64,000 nt of DNA from Massiliimalia timonensis (GCF_900186585.1 NZ_FYDD01000003.1:930001-994000); one strand, 5' to 3'. Shown: positions 9,168-17,986, numbered from the stretch's first letter. Translations and numbers: made by a program. The notes: generated by a model not told the origin, from the letters alone.

Positions 9168-9304
9168 ATATTTTGTTAGAAATCTATGAAAAATTTTATG
9201 AATTTTTTCGGGGATTTTCTGGAAAATCGGACAAATATCAAGAAGTTTCCACGTTTAACTTTCGCCTGTCCAGAAAAAATAAGATAGAAAGGAGTTGTTC
9301 ATTT

Positions 9305-9703
9305 ATGATCAAAAAAACAATCACCGCGAAATTTGAAACCATAGACATGGCAGAACTAGCCGCCCGTGGCATCACCAATAATTTTCACCATGTTTCCAAT
9401 ATTAAAATCCGTTTTAAAAACTTTCCCGAAGCAGAGCATGATCATTCCGATGCCGACCGCATGGACGACATTGCCCCGCCCTTCTTTGCGCTTGCCGCAG
9501 CCAATAACAGTACTTCCTTTGCAGTTCCAGCCCCCATCTTCCCAGCAGATGCAGACCTCTTTGAAGACCGTAGCCGCCGGGACGTTCCGGAAATTGAACG
9601 AAGCACAGAAAGCCGGATCGTTATTGAAGCCAACGACCAGGTAGCCAAGGATATTGCCGGTAAACTGCGCTGTTTGGGCGGATATGAAATTGACATCTTC
9701 TGA
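9305..9703 (+). CDS. Hypothetical 132-residue protein
   Basis: Not recognised. ATG 9305 has a good ribosome site (AAAGGAG, 10 bases upstream); an earlier in-frame ATG at 9173 lacks one. The sequence has two regions that look like halves of a small alpha/beta fold: the start (KKTITAKFETIDMAELAARG) and the end (ESRIVIEANDQVAKDIAGKL), separated by an Ala/Pro/Asp-rich linker. The halves faintly recall ferredoxin-like stress proteins (GSP17M/YflT type), but that is only an impression. It starts the plus-strand pair with the S1-domain gene 100 bases downstream. Confidence 0.6.
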   Translation: MIKKTITAKFETIDMAELAARGITNNFHHVSNIKIRFKNFPEAEHDHSDADRMDDIAPPFFALAAANNSTSFAVPAPIFPADADLFEDRSRRDVPEIERSTESRIVIEANDQVAKDIAGKLRCLGGYEIDIF

Positions 9704-9806
9704 TCGGTCTAAGAGCCGCCGCTCCTGCATATAAATTGCCTATAAGCAAAATACGGAACTAATCGCCTAAAGACAAGGCAACGCAAAAATGTAGGAGGTT
9801 TTGAAA

Positions 9807-10739
9807 ATGGCAACATTTTACCCAGAAGGGATCTTATCCCATTACCAAGAAAACACCGAGGCGCTGAAAAGCCTTTCTTCCCTTCAGGAAGCAATGAACA
9901 AAAAAATCCCGTTGGAAGCCCGCGCAATCGTTTGTGACAGCGAGCATAATCTCATCGTTGACCTTGGGGCCATGCGAGGAATCATTCCCCGGGAAGAATG
10001 CGCGATCGGGATTCGCGACGGAAGCACCAGGGACATCGCCATTATCTCTAAAGTCAACAAGCCGGTCAGCTTTTTTGTAACAGACTTAAAGCAGGACCAG
10101 CAGGGCTCCCCTTACGCGATCCTCTCCCGCCGGTTATTGCAGGAACACTGTCGGGAGGAATACATAAATTCCCTTGTCCCCGGGGACATCATCCACGGAA
10201 AAGTGACCCATCTGGAACCGTTCGGCTGCTTTGTGGACATTGGCTGCGGGATCATTTCCCTGATCCCGATCGATGCGATCTCCGTTTCCCGAATTTCTCA
10301 TCCAAGGGATCGTTTTACTGTGGGGCAAGATATTTTAGCCGTAGTGAAATCTATTGACGAGCAAGGAAAAATCTGCTTGTCTCACAAAGAGCTTTTGGGT
10401 ACCTGGGAGGAAAACGCCGAGCAGTTCTCTCCCGGTGAAACCGTTGCCGGCATCGTCCGTTCCATTGAAAACTACGGGATCTTTGTGGAACTCGCCCCAA
10501 ACCTCGCAGGCTTAGCCGAATTAAAAGAAAATGTAAAAATCGGGCAGCACGCCAGCGTTTATATCAAAAGCCTGATTCCTGAAAAAATGAAAATCAAGCT
10601 GATCATTGTAGATCATTTTGACGCTGATTATCCAAGGCATGATTACCATTATTATGTCACTTCCCCACATATTGATTACTGGAAATACTCACCGGAATGC
10701 GCGGAAAAGCAGATTGAAACCTTATTTTACGAAGAATAG
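9807..10739 (+). CDS. S1 RNA-binding domain protein
   Basis: A 310-residue cytosolic protein with three S1-type OB folds: about residues 35-105 (ARAIVCDSEHNLIVDLG), 128-200 (HGKVTHLEPFGCFVDIGCGI) and 212-262 (GIVRSIENYGIFVELAPNLAG). The C-terminal 45 residues are Tyr/His-rich and resemble nothing known to me. It is shorter than ribosomal protein bS1 and resembles the small S1-like RNA-binding proteins of Clostridia; a role in translation or RNA turnover is likely but not proven. ATG 9807 follows AGGAGG by eight bases. It ends in a terminator shared with the convergent CAP gene. Confidence 0.88.
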   Translation: MATFYPEGILSHYQENTEALKSLSSLQEAMNKKIPLEARAIVCDSEHNLIVDLGAMRGIIPREECAIGIRDGSTRDIAIISKVNKPVSFFVTDLKQDQQGSPYAILSRRLLQEHCREEYINSLVPGDIIHGKVTHLEPFGCFVDIGCGIISLIPIDAISVSRISHPRDRFTVGQDILAVVKSIDEQGKICLSHKELLGTWEENAEQFSPGETVAGIVRSIENYGIFVELAPNLAGLAELKENVKIGQHASVYIKSLIPEKMKIKLIIVDHFDADYPRHDYHYYVTSPHIDYWKYSPECAEKQIETLFYEE

Positions 10740-10777
10740 AGAAAGCGAGCATGAAAATTCATGCTCGCTTTCTCTAT
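10738..10777. terminator. Bidirectional terminator
   Basis: A 15-base-pair perfect stem (AGAAAGCGAGCATGA with TCATGCTCGCTTTCT), loop AAAT, T-rich on the right. It lies between the convergent S1 and CAP genes. Confidence 0.8.
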
Positions 10778-10793
10778 TCTTTATATCTCCAAA

Positions 10794-11663
10794 TCACCCG
10801 ATAAATATCTGCGTCCAGTAGGTTTTTCCGCTGGAGGCCCGGTAATACCCCACCCCGATCGAAGTATATTTACTGCTTAAAATATTCGCCCGATGCCCGG
10901 AGCTGTTCATCCAACCGTTCATTACCTGTTCCGAGGTGCGCTGTCCCCATGCAATATTTTCCCCAGAGGTTCGGTAGCTTACCCCTTTTTCTGTCAAAGC
11001 AGTGCTGAAATTCCGTCCGTCGGGCCGGGTATGTGAAAAGCTTTTCTCTGTTTCCTTTGCCCGTACCAGTGCGTCCGCCTCTACCGAACGGTTGATAGAC
11101 AGAGGCTGTAGCCCCGCCTTAGCACGTTCTTGGTTGACCAGCTTGACCACCTGCTCCGCATAAGACTGATTGCTGCTTCCGCCGGCATCAGAAGATTCCG
11201 GCTGGGAGCTTTCCGGCCGGGTGATATTGTTCGGAAGGGAAAATATCGGCCGGGAAGAAGAGGAGCCAGAAGGCTTAGACGTAGAAGGACGGGAAATAGA
11301 TTCTGCCGGCTGGGAGCTTTCCGAAGCTGGTTTTGAAGAAGGTGTTTCCCCCTTTTGCTGTGACGGACGGGAGGAATATGAGCTAGCAGCGGAGTTAGCG
11401 CGAGAAGACGCAGCGCTTTCTTTATCTTGGTTTTTAGCTTCTGTTCTTTTGCTGGAAGCCTGCGCCTCCGACGCTGCTGTTTCAGTGTTTGATTTTTCTT
11501 CTAATACTAAAGAGGATCGGGAACTCCCGCTGCTGAGCACAACAGTACTTTCCTGAATAGAGCCCCAAAAATTTCCTTCCGGGGAATTTGAGATTCCCAA
11601 GGTGACCAGACCGATCCCCACTAATACTGCTGCTGATGTCCAAAATAAAATAGGCCGTTTCAA
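10794..11663 (-). CDS. Secreted or membrane-anchored CAP-domain protein
   Basis: A 289-residue protein: N-terminal membrane or signal segment (about residues 5-24), a long Ser/Glu/Pro-rich low-complexity stalk (about 35-165, many SSRPS-like stretches), then a CAP/SCP domain of the YkwD type (about 168-289) with VNQERAKAG, SHTRPDGRNF, GENIAWG and NSSGHRANIL. CAP proteins are extracellular; in spore-formers many are coat or cell-wall associated. The function is not established. The start is TTG at 11663 with GGGAGGAG upstream. It is convergent with the S1 gene. Confidence 0.88.
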   Translation of the reverse strand: MKRPILFWTSAAVLVGIGLVTLGISNSPEGNFWGSIQESTVVLSSGSSRSSLVLEEKSNTETAASEAQASSKRTEAKNQDKESAASSRANSAASSYSSRPSQQKGETPSSKPASESSQPAESISRPSTSKPSGSSSSRPIFSLPNNITRPESSQPESSDAGGSSNQSYAEQVVKLVNQERAKAGLQPLSINRSVEADALVRAKETEKSFSHTRPDGRNFSTALTEKGVSYRTSGENIAWGQRTSEQVMNGWMNSSGHRANILSSKYTSIGVGYYRASSGKTYWTQIFIG

Positions 11664-11873
11664 ATCGTTTCTCCTCCCTGTAATCAGAACTTTTTCTGTA
11701 TTTACTAGGATTCACGAAAAAACTGCTGATATAACCTAAGCCAGAGATTGGAAAACAGACGTCCTGCTATCCGGTGTTTTTGGATCCGGCAAAAAAATTT
11801 TTTTAACTGCTGTAACACAAATACAGAAACTGACATAGGATACAGTGTAATTCAATTAAGGAGGTTCTTCACT

Positions 11874-12005
11874 ATGTGTGGAAACAATTGTTCATGGGTA
11901 CTTATCATCATCTTACTGTTGGTATGCTGCGGTGGCTGTGGCTTCGGCGGATTTAACAACGACAACGGCTGTGGCTGTGGCTGCAACAACGGCTGTGGCT
12001 GCTAA
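11874..12005 (+). CDS. Tiny Cys/Gly-rich membrane peptide
   Basis: A 43-residue peptide with perfect AAGGAGG nine bases before ATG. Residues about 7-19 are a short hydrophobic segment (WVLIIILLLVCC), followed by a Gly/Cys/Asn tail with nine more cysteines (CGGCGFGG, GCGCGC, NGCGC). It has its own terminator. Such small Cys/Gly-rich proteins occur in spore-formers, sometimes in the spore coat, and could bind metal or crosslink by disulfides; that is inference. No family is recognised with certainty. Confidence 0.75.
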   Translation: MCGNNCSWVLIIILLLVCCGGCGFGGFNNDNGCGCGCNNGCGC

Positions 12006-12045
12006 TTGTCTGAAAGATTAACTCTCTAGTAAGAATTTAGTATCT

Positions 12046-12086
12046 GATAAAACGGTGTGCGGATAATTTCCGTACACCGTTTTATT
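12046..12086 (+). terminator. Terminator after the Cys/Gly peptide
   Basis: A stem of ATAAAACGGTGT with ACACCGTTTTAT, extended by GCGG/CCGT, about 40 bases after the stop codon. Confidence 0.75.
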
Positions 12087-12154
12087 CATCTGAAATAAAA
12101 TAATACGCCTTTTTTAATAAAAATTATCCAAATTTGTGATTTTCAAAAAAGTAC

Positions 12155-12183
12155 TTGCAAAATGAGAAATAATTCGCTATAAT
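12155..12183 (+). promoter_or_regulatory. tRNA-Leu promoter
   Basis: -35 TTGCAA (12155-12160), 17-base spacer, -10 TATAAT (12178-12183), about 20 bases before the tRNA. Confidence 0.8.
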
Positions 12184-12203
12184 ATATAACAGACGTCAGA
12201 AAT

Positions 12204-12290
12204 GCCGGTGTGATGGAATTGGCAGACGTAGTGGACTCAAAATCCACCGGTGGCGACACCGTGCCGGTTCGAGTCCGGCCACCGGCACCA
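12204..12290 (+). tRNA. tRNA-Leu (anticodon CAA)
   Basis: A class II tRNA of 87 bases including an encoded CCA. Acceptor arms GCCGGTG and CACCGGC pair perfectly. The anticodon stem-loop GTGGACTCAAAATCCAC places CAA in the loop, so it reads UUG. A variable arm (GGTGGCGACACC) and T arm with GGTTCGAGTCC follow. It has its own promoter and a terminator. It borders the accessory pocket on its right. Confidence 0.97.
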
Positions 12291-12298
12291 TGTGAATA

Positions 12299-12352
12299 GA
12301 GGTCGAAATTTGGAACTCAAAAATGAGACAACCCAAATTTGGCCTCTTTTTT
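12299..12352 (+). terminator. Hairpin and T-run directly after tRNA-Leu
   Basis: GAGGTCGAAATTTGG pairs with CCAAATTTGGCCTC (one mismatch), followed by seven T. It probably ends the tRNA transcript. The same hairpin, decayed, recurs at 17706-17757, so it may belong to the repeated segment rather than to the tRNA itself. Confidence 0.6.
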
Positions 12353-12490
12353 CATGTCATAAATCCAGCATTTAAGCCGTTTTTTCAGGATCGTCCTCTT
12401 TTACCAAAACGGGACACCCAGAAGTAAAACTCGAAAAATCACGATGTAAAAATGAAAAAAGATCAAATCCGAACCCGGAATTCTCATATG
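12303..12490 (+). repeat. Repeat copy A (IS3 end and flank)
   Basis: About 190 bases that align along their length with 17706-17905. Shared blocks include ATGAGACA, CCAAATTT, TGTAAAAATGAAAA and CCGGAATTCTCAT. The copy spans the tRNA-proximal hairpin, the left inverted repeat of the IS3 element and the end of its transposase gene. Confidence 0.7.
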
Positions 12491-13802
12491 CTTGAGGATT
12501 CCTTTTCTTTTATCCAGTAATCCTGTTCTGCCTGTTCCGGAGTTTTATATTGCAGGGTAGAATGAGGACGTTCGGTATTATAGAAGGCAATAAAACGGGC
12601 GATTCCCTTTATCATATCTGTCTCCGACGTATAATGCCTGCGATATAGTTCTTCTTTTTTGAAAATGGAGAAGAACGCTTCGGAGACTGCATTGTCATGG
12701 GGGCACGCTGTCCGGGAAAAAGACTGTTCTACCCCAAAATCCTCCAATAGGTGAACGAACGTATGGGACATATACTGCGTTCCACGATCACTATGGAACA
12801 TGAGCTCTGCCTTTGGTTGCCTATCTGCGTAGGCCTGTTTAAAAGTCTTTGTAACTAGTTGGATGCTGCTTTTGTGCGAGATTCGATAGGAAATTACCTT
12901 CCGTGAAAACAGGTCTATGATGACGCAGAGACAATAACACTTATCATGGAATTTAAAAACGGTGATATCACTGACCCAGACTTGATTCGGCCGTTCGGTT
13001 TGGAACTGCTGCTGCAGGAAATTTCTATTCTGTCCTTTTTCCCATTTTTTGTATTCTTTCTTTGCCGTAGTGCTGACACTGCTGATTCCCAACTCCTTCA
13101 TAAGCTGAGAAACATATTTTTTACTGGTTTTGACCCCTTGATTTTGGAGGACAGCGGTGATCTTGCCCGCCCCATAGATTTGTCCGCTATCGTCATAAAT
13201 GCTTTGAATCTGCGTTTTTAACTCTACCCGCCGCTTAGCCGCAAGTGTGTCGCCTTTCTTATTGCGGAAAATATGGTTGTAGAAAGTGCCACGTGAGACC
13301 TCCAGTGCGTCACACAGGGTATGAACGCTGAATTGCCCATAAAGCGACTCCATAGCCTTGAGCTTTTCCTGCAAAGGCGAGGAAACAGTACAATTGACCG
13401 TTTTTAAAACCTGAATCATATCCTCTAATTTGCTGATCCTCCTTTTCAAGTATAGGAACTCCTGCGGAGTAACTACTGTGCCTGTATCGGTTACAGTTTG
13501 TTGGTATTCTTGTATCCAGCGGTAGAAGGTGCTGCGGGGAATTTGGTTCTCATTGCAAATTGAAATCACGGTTTCTCCGTCCTGGTAACGTTTAACGAAG
13601 GCTATCTTCTCTTCTTTGGTGAATTTCATGGGGTTACCTCCTCGTGTGTTTTATAGGGACATAGTAACACGAGAAATGAAGGGATTTGAAATCACTCGCT
13701 ATTTACTAAGAAGCAGGCACAGAGAAATGCTGGTAGCTTGGGCGCTGCCGGTGTCTCTCTGTGCCGACTTTTTTCTGGAAAAACGGGTCAACTTTGGATT
13801 TA
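12360..13802. mobile_element. IS3-family insertion sequence (approximate ends)
   Basis: About 1.44 kb around an intact transposase. Imperfect inverted repeats of about 30 bases: left 12360-12390 (TAAATCCA near the outer edge, CCGTTTTTTCAG inside) and right 13773-13802 (its complement has TAAATCCA and CCGTTTTTCCAG). Between the transposase start and the right repeat is a long hairpin (13716-13765; GGCACAGAGA with TCTCTGTGCC). A target duplication could not be identified, so the outer edges may be a few bases off. The element lies between tRNA-Leu and the STAND NTPase. Confidence 0.65.
12484..13629 (-). CDS. IS3-family transposase, single open frame
   Basis: A 381-residue DDE transposase. The N-terminal helix-turn-helix (about residues 1-50, EKIAFVKRYQDGETVISICN) and a short coiled coil (about 68-85) correspond to the OrfA part. 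The OrfB-like part holds the rve/DDE core: D in WVSDITVF, D in FHSDRGTQY and E in SEAFFSIFKKEEL. In most IS3 elements OrfA and OrfB are separate and joined by a -1 frameshift; here they are one frame. All catalytic residues are present, so the element may be active. Confidence 0.95.
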   Translation of the reverse strand: MKFTKEEKIAFVKRYQDGETVISICNENQIPRSTFYRWIQEYQQTVTDTGTVVTPQEFLYLKRRISKLEDMIQVLKTVNCTVSSPLQEKLKAMESLYGQFSVHTLCDALEVSRGTFYNHIFRNKKGDTLAAKRRVELKTQIQSIYDDSGQIYGAGKITAVLQNQGVKTSKKYVSQLMKELGISSVSTTAKKEYKKWEKGQNRNFLQQQFQTERPNQVWVSDITVFKFHDKCYCLCVIIDLFSRKVISYRISHKSSIQLVTKTFKQAYADRQPKAELMFHSDRGTQYMSHTFVHLLEDFGVEQSFSRTACPHDNAVSEAFFSIFKKEELYRRHYTSETDMIKGIARFIAFYNTERPHSTLQYKTPEQAEQDYWIKEKESSSI

Positions 13803-13846
13803 ATTTACTTTGTAAACATAGGGAATTGGAATGTTTTTACCAATAA

Positions 13847-16800
13847 TTATGATTCTAACAATTCACGAACCTCTTCGGAACGGATTCTCTCTTTCCAGCC
13901 TGCTATCTCCCGTTCAATGCGCTGTTTTTGTTTCAAATACTTCATGCCAGATACAAGGGAGAGAAGGGAACGCAAATAGTCAGTTCGTTCCTGCATATAA
14001 GGAATCATACTGCCGCATCCACCCCAGTGGGACGGTTCCAAGGGCAAACGTTCAAAAATATCCGGATCGGCATTGAGCGATAAAAACTTCTCTACAGCCT
14101 TTTTCCGCCTTTCGCAAGATAATTCCTCTATTGCGGAAAATAGTTGATACATTTGCTCCCCATCATGACCATATTTTTCAATCGCATGTTTAATCCAAAG
14201 GTCTTGCTTTACAATGATATCTGGATGAGATGCTTCATTGTGTAGCATCATATTTACTGGTGACCAATACATCGATTTTTCTCGTTTACTATGGCAGTAA
14301 TCAAACACGTCATCTGCCAAATCCATATACTGTTCTGTATCCCATATTTTCAAGAGTCTTGCAATATTATAATGGTCATGTGCACTGAAGTGATCTTCCT
14401 GTGCGGTAATCAAGCAGTCAAGGTATTTGTACAGGAATGAGGAGTCAACCGAAATAATTGCGGACAACAACGATCCATCAGGATCTTCATGATTGGAATA
14501 AGAAATTCCTTTTAAATAGATTTTTTCCAGAAGGGGAAGTTCATCTGAAAACTCCCTTAAAGTTTCATCTGCCTCCTGCTGATTGCTATGATTCAGAATT
14601 CCGAAAACATATAGGCTAAAAATAAAAGGAGATTCTTCATAATGCTTTAAAACGATACGCAGCGCCTTGTATATAATTTGAGATTCGATCCTTTTATATT
14701 TGCGTAGTGAGTCCAACCACCGGTACGGCGATGCCTTTAAACCTGTATCAGGAGTTTCCAAATAGTTCAGCAAATCGGCCGTCCAAGCCACAGATAACTG
14801 CTGTTCCGGTATCAACGCATAAAAGTACCACAACCACACATTTTGCTGTCCATACTTATATTTTGTGATAAATTTTTTGACTTCTGCTGCTGACATCAGC
14901 CCAAATAGTTTATCTAAGATTTGTTCCGCATTTATTTTATATGGAGTGTCTGCCCTCATGTAGGCATCTGCCAAATATAGGTACAGTTGTTGCTGATCCT
15001 GAAGTGCTTCAAACACATATCCAAGTCCTGCACCTAATTCTCTCTCTTCTTTATCGAAAGTCTGGGAACTCTCCAAACACACTTGGATCAAACAGTCTAT
15101 ATCTTGAGGTGTATATCCCTCCACCAGTTTGCAAACTCTTTCCTTATGTCGCTGTACCCTTTTCTCATATCCCTCCGAATAGTCTTCAGAACGATGGGAC
15201 GTAAGCGCAGAATATATCTTATACTTTTCCGAGTTAAGAAACGGGGCCAGTATATCCAGTGCGCAATAATCAATGTACTTTGCAACTTGTTTAATGCGTG
15301 CCGCGATTACGCAGTGGAACAAGTTTTCTGGATGGAATAGGGAAAAGAATTTTAATACTTCTTCAAACTCGGCCCTCACCACATCCAAACCTGTAGCAAC
15401 GCCATAATGAGGCATACCGTACTTATATAGAATTTTCTCAATCTCAGCCTGCCCATTTCCGCGCTGATAAATCTGATAGAGTTGCGACAAAAGCATCTTT
15501 CGGTATTCCAAAACAGGCTGATCTGGAGAAAGTGTCAGTGTGTAAATCGACACGGTATTGTGCCGGCCACCCTCCGCTTTTGAAACATCAAGATTCAAAA
15601 AATGGCCCGCAACGCGAACAAATAAGATTAATAGATTTACATCCTCTGGAGTCGCATTGACCGCTTCGCAGAGGTTTTTGACTACCGCCCTCTGCGTAAA
15701 ATATCCAAAGCGATGGGAGTCCAAATTAACTTCAAACTGTTGGGCATATATGCTGTAAAATTGTTCGAACAAATCTGGGCGTTTTTTATAATACAGCAAT
15801 AGCAGATCCAACGCACTTGGCAGTTCAGGATGGTCTCCAAAGTTGCCAAGAATTTGGAGAATATCATCAGAAACACTCTTTCCCTGCCGGTCATCTTTAA
15901 ATGGCAATATTCTCACATCAAATGGATGGTATGACTCTTGTTCAATATACTCCTGCAGCAACAAAAGAGTTTGTGTCGGTCTCACCATATGGAACGCTTT
16001 AAAAAACGGAGGAAACGCATCTGCATTACTTTCCAGCTTATCCCACACAAGGTTAATTTGGGCTTCAACATATTCTCTCACATTCTGATCGGAGAACACA
16101 TTTAAGAGGATATTGCATGCCTCAATAGTTCTGCTTTTGTTGATCTGAAAACAAGTCTCGATCATCGTGCTGAGAGGAATAACCTTTTCCTCGATAAATA
16201 CATACTTGATCAAAAAGTTACTGAAACTTTGATCTGAAATTTTTGCTGCCTTGTCATTACACAAGTCCACAATTTCCGCTTTATGGAGTAGTTTCAAATC
16301 TGATGTAAAATCATCGTTGGTTATTCTCAACGCTTTAAAAATGGGCGTAAGTTTTTCGAGATGTTCTAAATGGATTGCTTGAATAAATGCAATAATCCCA
16401 GCAGAACTTACACTTGTTTCACTTTCAGCAAAAGTCTCCAACTGTTTACTATAATAGTTATGATAGAGGTCTGAAGCGTCTCGAATTGCAGTAATGCTTT
16501 CGGAATCTGCCACAAGTTTTCCGGCAAGCATAGCTAAGCGAGCATTTCCTTCCGCAATTGCAACGATGCGGTCTGTATATATCCGATTTGTGATTCCATA
16601 GCATGTTTTCATAAGTTTTCGGATGTCGTCATCATTAAACGGGGTAATCTTAATTATTTCCGGTTTGATAACATCCATAACACTCTGCATCACTTGTTTG
16701 CGAGCATAGTCGCGTACGGTCAGGATCAATTTTGAAATATGCCGTGATCCGATTGCTGCTCTCGGAAGATAGTCCAGTACATGGTGCAGTCCAGAAAGCT

Positions 16801-17602
16801 CATTTGCATCGTCTACAAGTACCAGATACTCTTTTCCTTCTTCAATTGCAGACACAAGGTCCTCATATAGTTGCAAGTTGTTGTTTTTTATGACAAGTAC
16901 AGTGTAGCCTATCTCTTCCGCCAACTGCCGGCATAATTCCAATGCAAATCTGGTTTTCCCAACACCGGCAGGCCCCGCAATCAGCAAGACATCGTTATCA
17001 TGTAGAGCAGACTTTGCTTTTTCCAGTTCCTTTTCTCGAAAAAGAAATTCTGTCCCCAACGGAGCCGATATTTTGTTCGCATCATGTCTTGCCACAAACA
17101 CATCCAGCGGTAGAATTTGACCTGAATCGATGCTAATTCCGAAGAAATCTTTAGCTAAAACTGGACACTCATGGAAGATATCATTTCCCAATTGATCCAA
17201 GCCAATTAAGGTCAGTACGACACCGTGCTCCTCACAGTACTGTCTAAGGTATCGATCATCGCCTGGTCCTAACCGGCCATATGTATGGCAATATATGATC
17301 TCTACAATATCTTCTGCAGAAACACCAGTCTTTTTTGAATCAAAGCATTTGTTAATATCTTCAATTGCTTTCTTTAAAAAATCCGTTTTTTGTGTGGTAT
17401 ACATCACAAACACATACTTATTTTCCACTGTCAAAAAATAAGTATCTGGATTCCCTTTTGCCGTTTTATCTGTTCCTGTATGCATACCCAATGAATAAAT
17501 ATTTTTATATCCTTTATAGCTCAAGTAGGCATCGCAAAGATTTTGAAAAGCTCCGCCATCCATCTGATCAATTCGATTTTTGATGTCTGTTAGCTTTGAC
17601 AT
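13847..17602 (-). CDS. STAND-type NTPase with nuclease-like N-terminus, candidate antiphage protein
   Basis: A 1251-residue cytosolic protein. Residues about 8-160 look like a restriction-endonuclease-like fold: helix GGAFQNLCDAYL, then GTDKTAKGNPDTYF and strand YVFVMYTTQ. The position where such folds usually carry the second acidic residue appears to be Met (FVMYTT), so nuclease activity is doubtful. The NTPase core has Walker A GPAGVGKT (210-217), Walker B YLVLVDDA (259-266) and a later LILTVRDYARK arginine motif, as in STAND ATPases. The remaining 850 residues are alpha-helical repeat-like, the usual place for a sensor. This resembles Avs/AVAST-like and nSTAND antiviral proteins (effector, NTPase, sensor), but membership is inferred. 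ATG 17602 follows GGGGG; an in-frame TTG at 17617 is less likely. No partner gene is adjacent. It is bracketed by an IS3 element and a decayed IS end, near a tRNA. Confidence 0.85.
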   Translation of the reverse strand: MSKLTDIKNRIDQMDGGAFQNLCDAYLSYKGYKNIYSLGMHTGTDKTAKGNPDTYFLTVENKYVFVMYTTQKTDFLKKAIEDINKCFDSKKTGVSAEDIVEIIYCHTYGRLGPGDDRYLRQYCEEHGVVLTLIGLDQLGNDIFHECPVLAKDFFGISIDSGQILPLDVFVARHDANKISAPLGTEFLFREKELEKAKSALHDNDVLLIAGPAGVGKTRFALELCRQLAEEIGYTVLVIKNNNLQLYEDLVSAIEEGKEYLVLVDDANELSGLHHVLDYLPRAAIGSRHISKLILTVRDYARKQVMQSVMDVIKPEIIKITPFNDDDIRKLMKTCYGITNRIYTDRIVAIAEGNARLAMLAGKLVADSESITAIRDASDLYHNYYSKQLETFAESETSVSSAGIIAFIQAIHLEHLEKLTPIFKALRITNDDFTSDLKLLHKAEIVDLCNDKAAKISDQSFSNFLIKYVFIEEKVIPLSTMIETCFQINKSRTIEACNILLNVFSDQNVREYVEAQINLVWDKLESNADAFPPFFKAFHMVRPTQTLLLLQEYIEQESYHPFDVRILPFKDDRQGKSVSDDILQILGNFGDHPELPSALDLLLLYYKKRPDLFEQFYSIYAQQFEVNLDSHRFGYFTQRAVVKNLCEAVNATPEDVNLLILFVRVAGHFLNLDVSKAEGGRHNTVSIYTLTLSPDQPVLEYRKMLLSQLYQIYQRGNGQAEIEKILYKYGMPHYGVATGLDVVRAEFEEVLKFFSLFHPENLFHCVIAARIKQVAKYIDYCALDILAPFLNSEKYKIYSALTSHRSEDYSEGYEKRVQRHKERVCKLVEGYTPQDIDCLIQVCLESSQTFDKEERELGAGLGYVFEALQDQQQLYLYLADAYMRADTPYKINAEQILDKLFGLMSAAEVKKFITKYKYGQQNVWLWYFYALIPEQQLSVAWTADLLNYLETPDTGLKASPYRWLDSLRKYKRIESQIIYKALRIVLKHYEESPFIFSLYVFGILNHSNQQEADETLREFSDELPLLEKIYLKGISYSNHEDPDGSLLSAIISVDSSFLYKYLDCLITAQEDHFSAHDHYNIARLLKIWDTEQYMDLADDVFDYCHSKREKSMYWSPVNMMLHNEASHPDIIVKQDLWIKHAIEKYGHDGEQMYQLFSAIEELSCERRKKAVEKFLSLNADPDIFERLPLEPSHWGGCGSMIPYMQERTDYLRSLLSLVSGMKYLKQKQRIEREIAGWKERIRSEEVRELLES

Positions 17603-17657
17603 TGTTATCCCCCACAAGCAAAATGGTCATAGCCATCGGTTTTTAAAGTTCAACTTT

Positions 17658-17686
17658 ATTTTAGCATTGATTTCCATTATGCGCAA
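17658..17686 (-). promoter_or_regulatory. Promoter of the STAND NTPase
   Basis: Minus-strand -35 TTGCGC (17681-17686), 17-base spacer, -10 TAAAAT (17658-17663). It gives a leader of about 50 bases. Confidence 0.6.
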
Positions 17687-17705
17687 TTAATTATCCTAAA
17701 CATAG

Positions 17706-17905
17706 GTACAGATTTGGAATCCAAGCATGAGACATCCAAATTTAGTTTCTTCCCTACGCTGGCAATCAAGGCTTCAAGCCAACTTTTCGGCGTTACCTTC
17801 TCTTATAGAATGGGATATTCAAAAAGGAAAATCAGAAAATCATGCTGTAAAAATGAAAACGAATCTCTTCTGAAGCCGGAATTCTCATTTTCAGCGGGTA
17901 TCTTT
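17706..17905 (+). repeat. Repeat copy B, decayed IS3 end
   Basis: Diverged direct repeat of 12303-12490, same orientation, about 5.4 kb away. It keeps the hairpin remnant (GATTTGGAA and CCAAATTT), a region matching the IS left inverted repeat, and the block TGTAAAAATGAAAA to CCGGAATTCTCAT. No transposase is attached. It is read as the relic of a second, older copy of the same IS family. Apart from this repeat and the promoter, the 370 bases between the NTPase and the acetyltransferase hold only a terminator. Confidence 0.7.
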
Positions 17906-17921
17906 TTTGTAGCGTAAACCC

Positions 17922-17957
17922 AAAGAGGATAACATTTTATGTTATCCTCTTTTTGCA
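17922..17957. terminator. Strong hairpin terminator
   Basis: Stem AAAGAGGATAACAT with ATGTTATCCTCTTT followed by T on the plus strand. No intact plus-strand gene precedes it, so the original client gene was probably lost with the decayed IS. Confidence 0.7.
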
Positions 17958-17986
17958 TTTATCTCCAAAAGGTAGGGCAGATCATT

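Noticed and set aside
9173-9304. Longer start for the 132-residue hypothetical protein
   Set aside because: The in-frame ATG at 9173 has no ribosome site and the added residues look non-coding.
12204-17905. Classic tRNA-integrated island with attL/attR
   Set aside because: The repeat copies do not contain the tRNA 3-prime end and no integrase is present, so site-specific integration is not supported.
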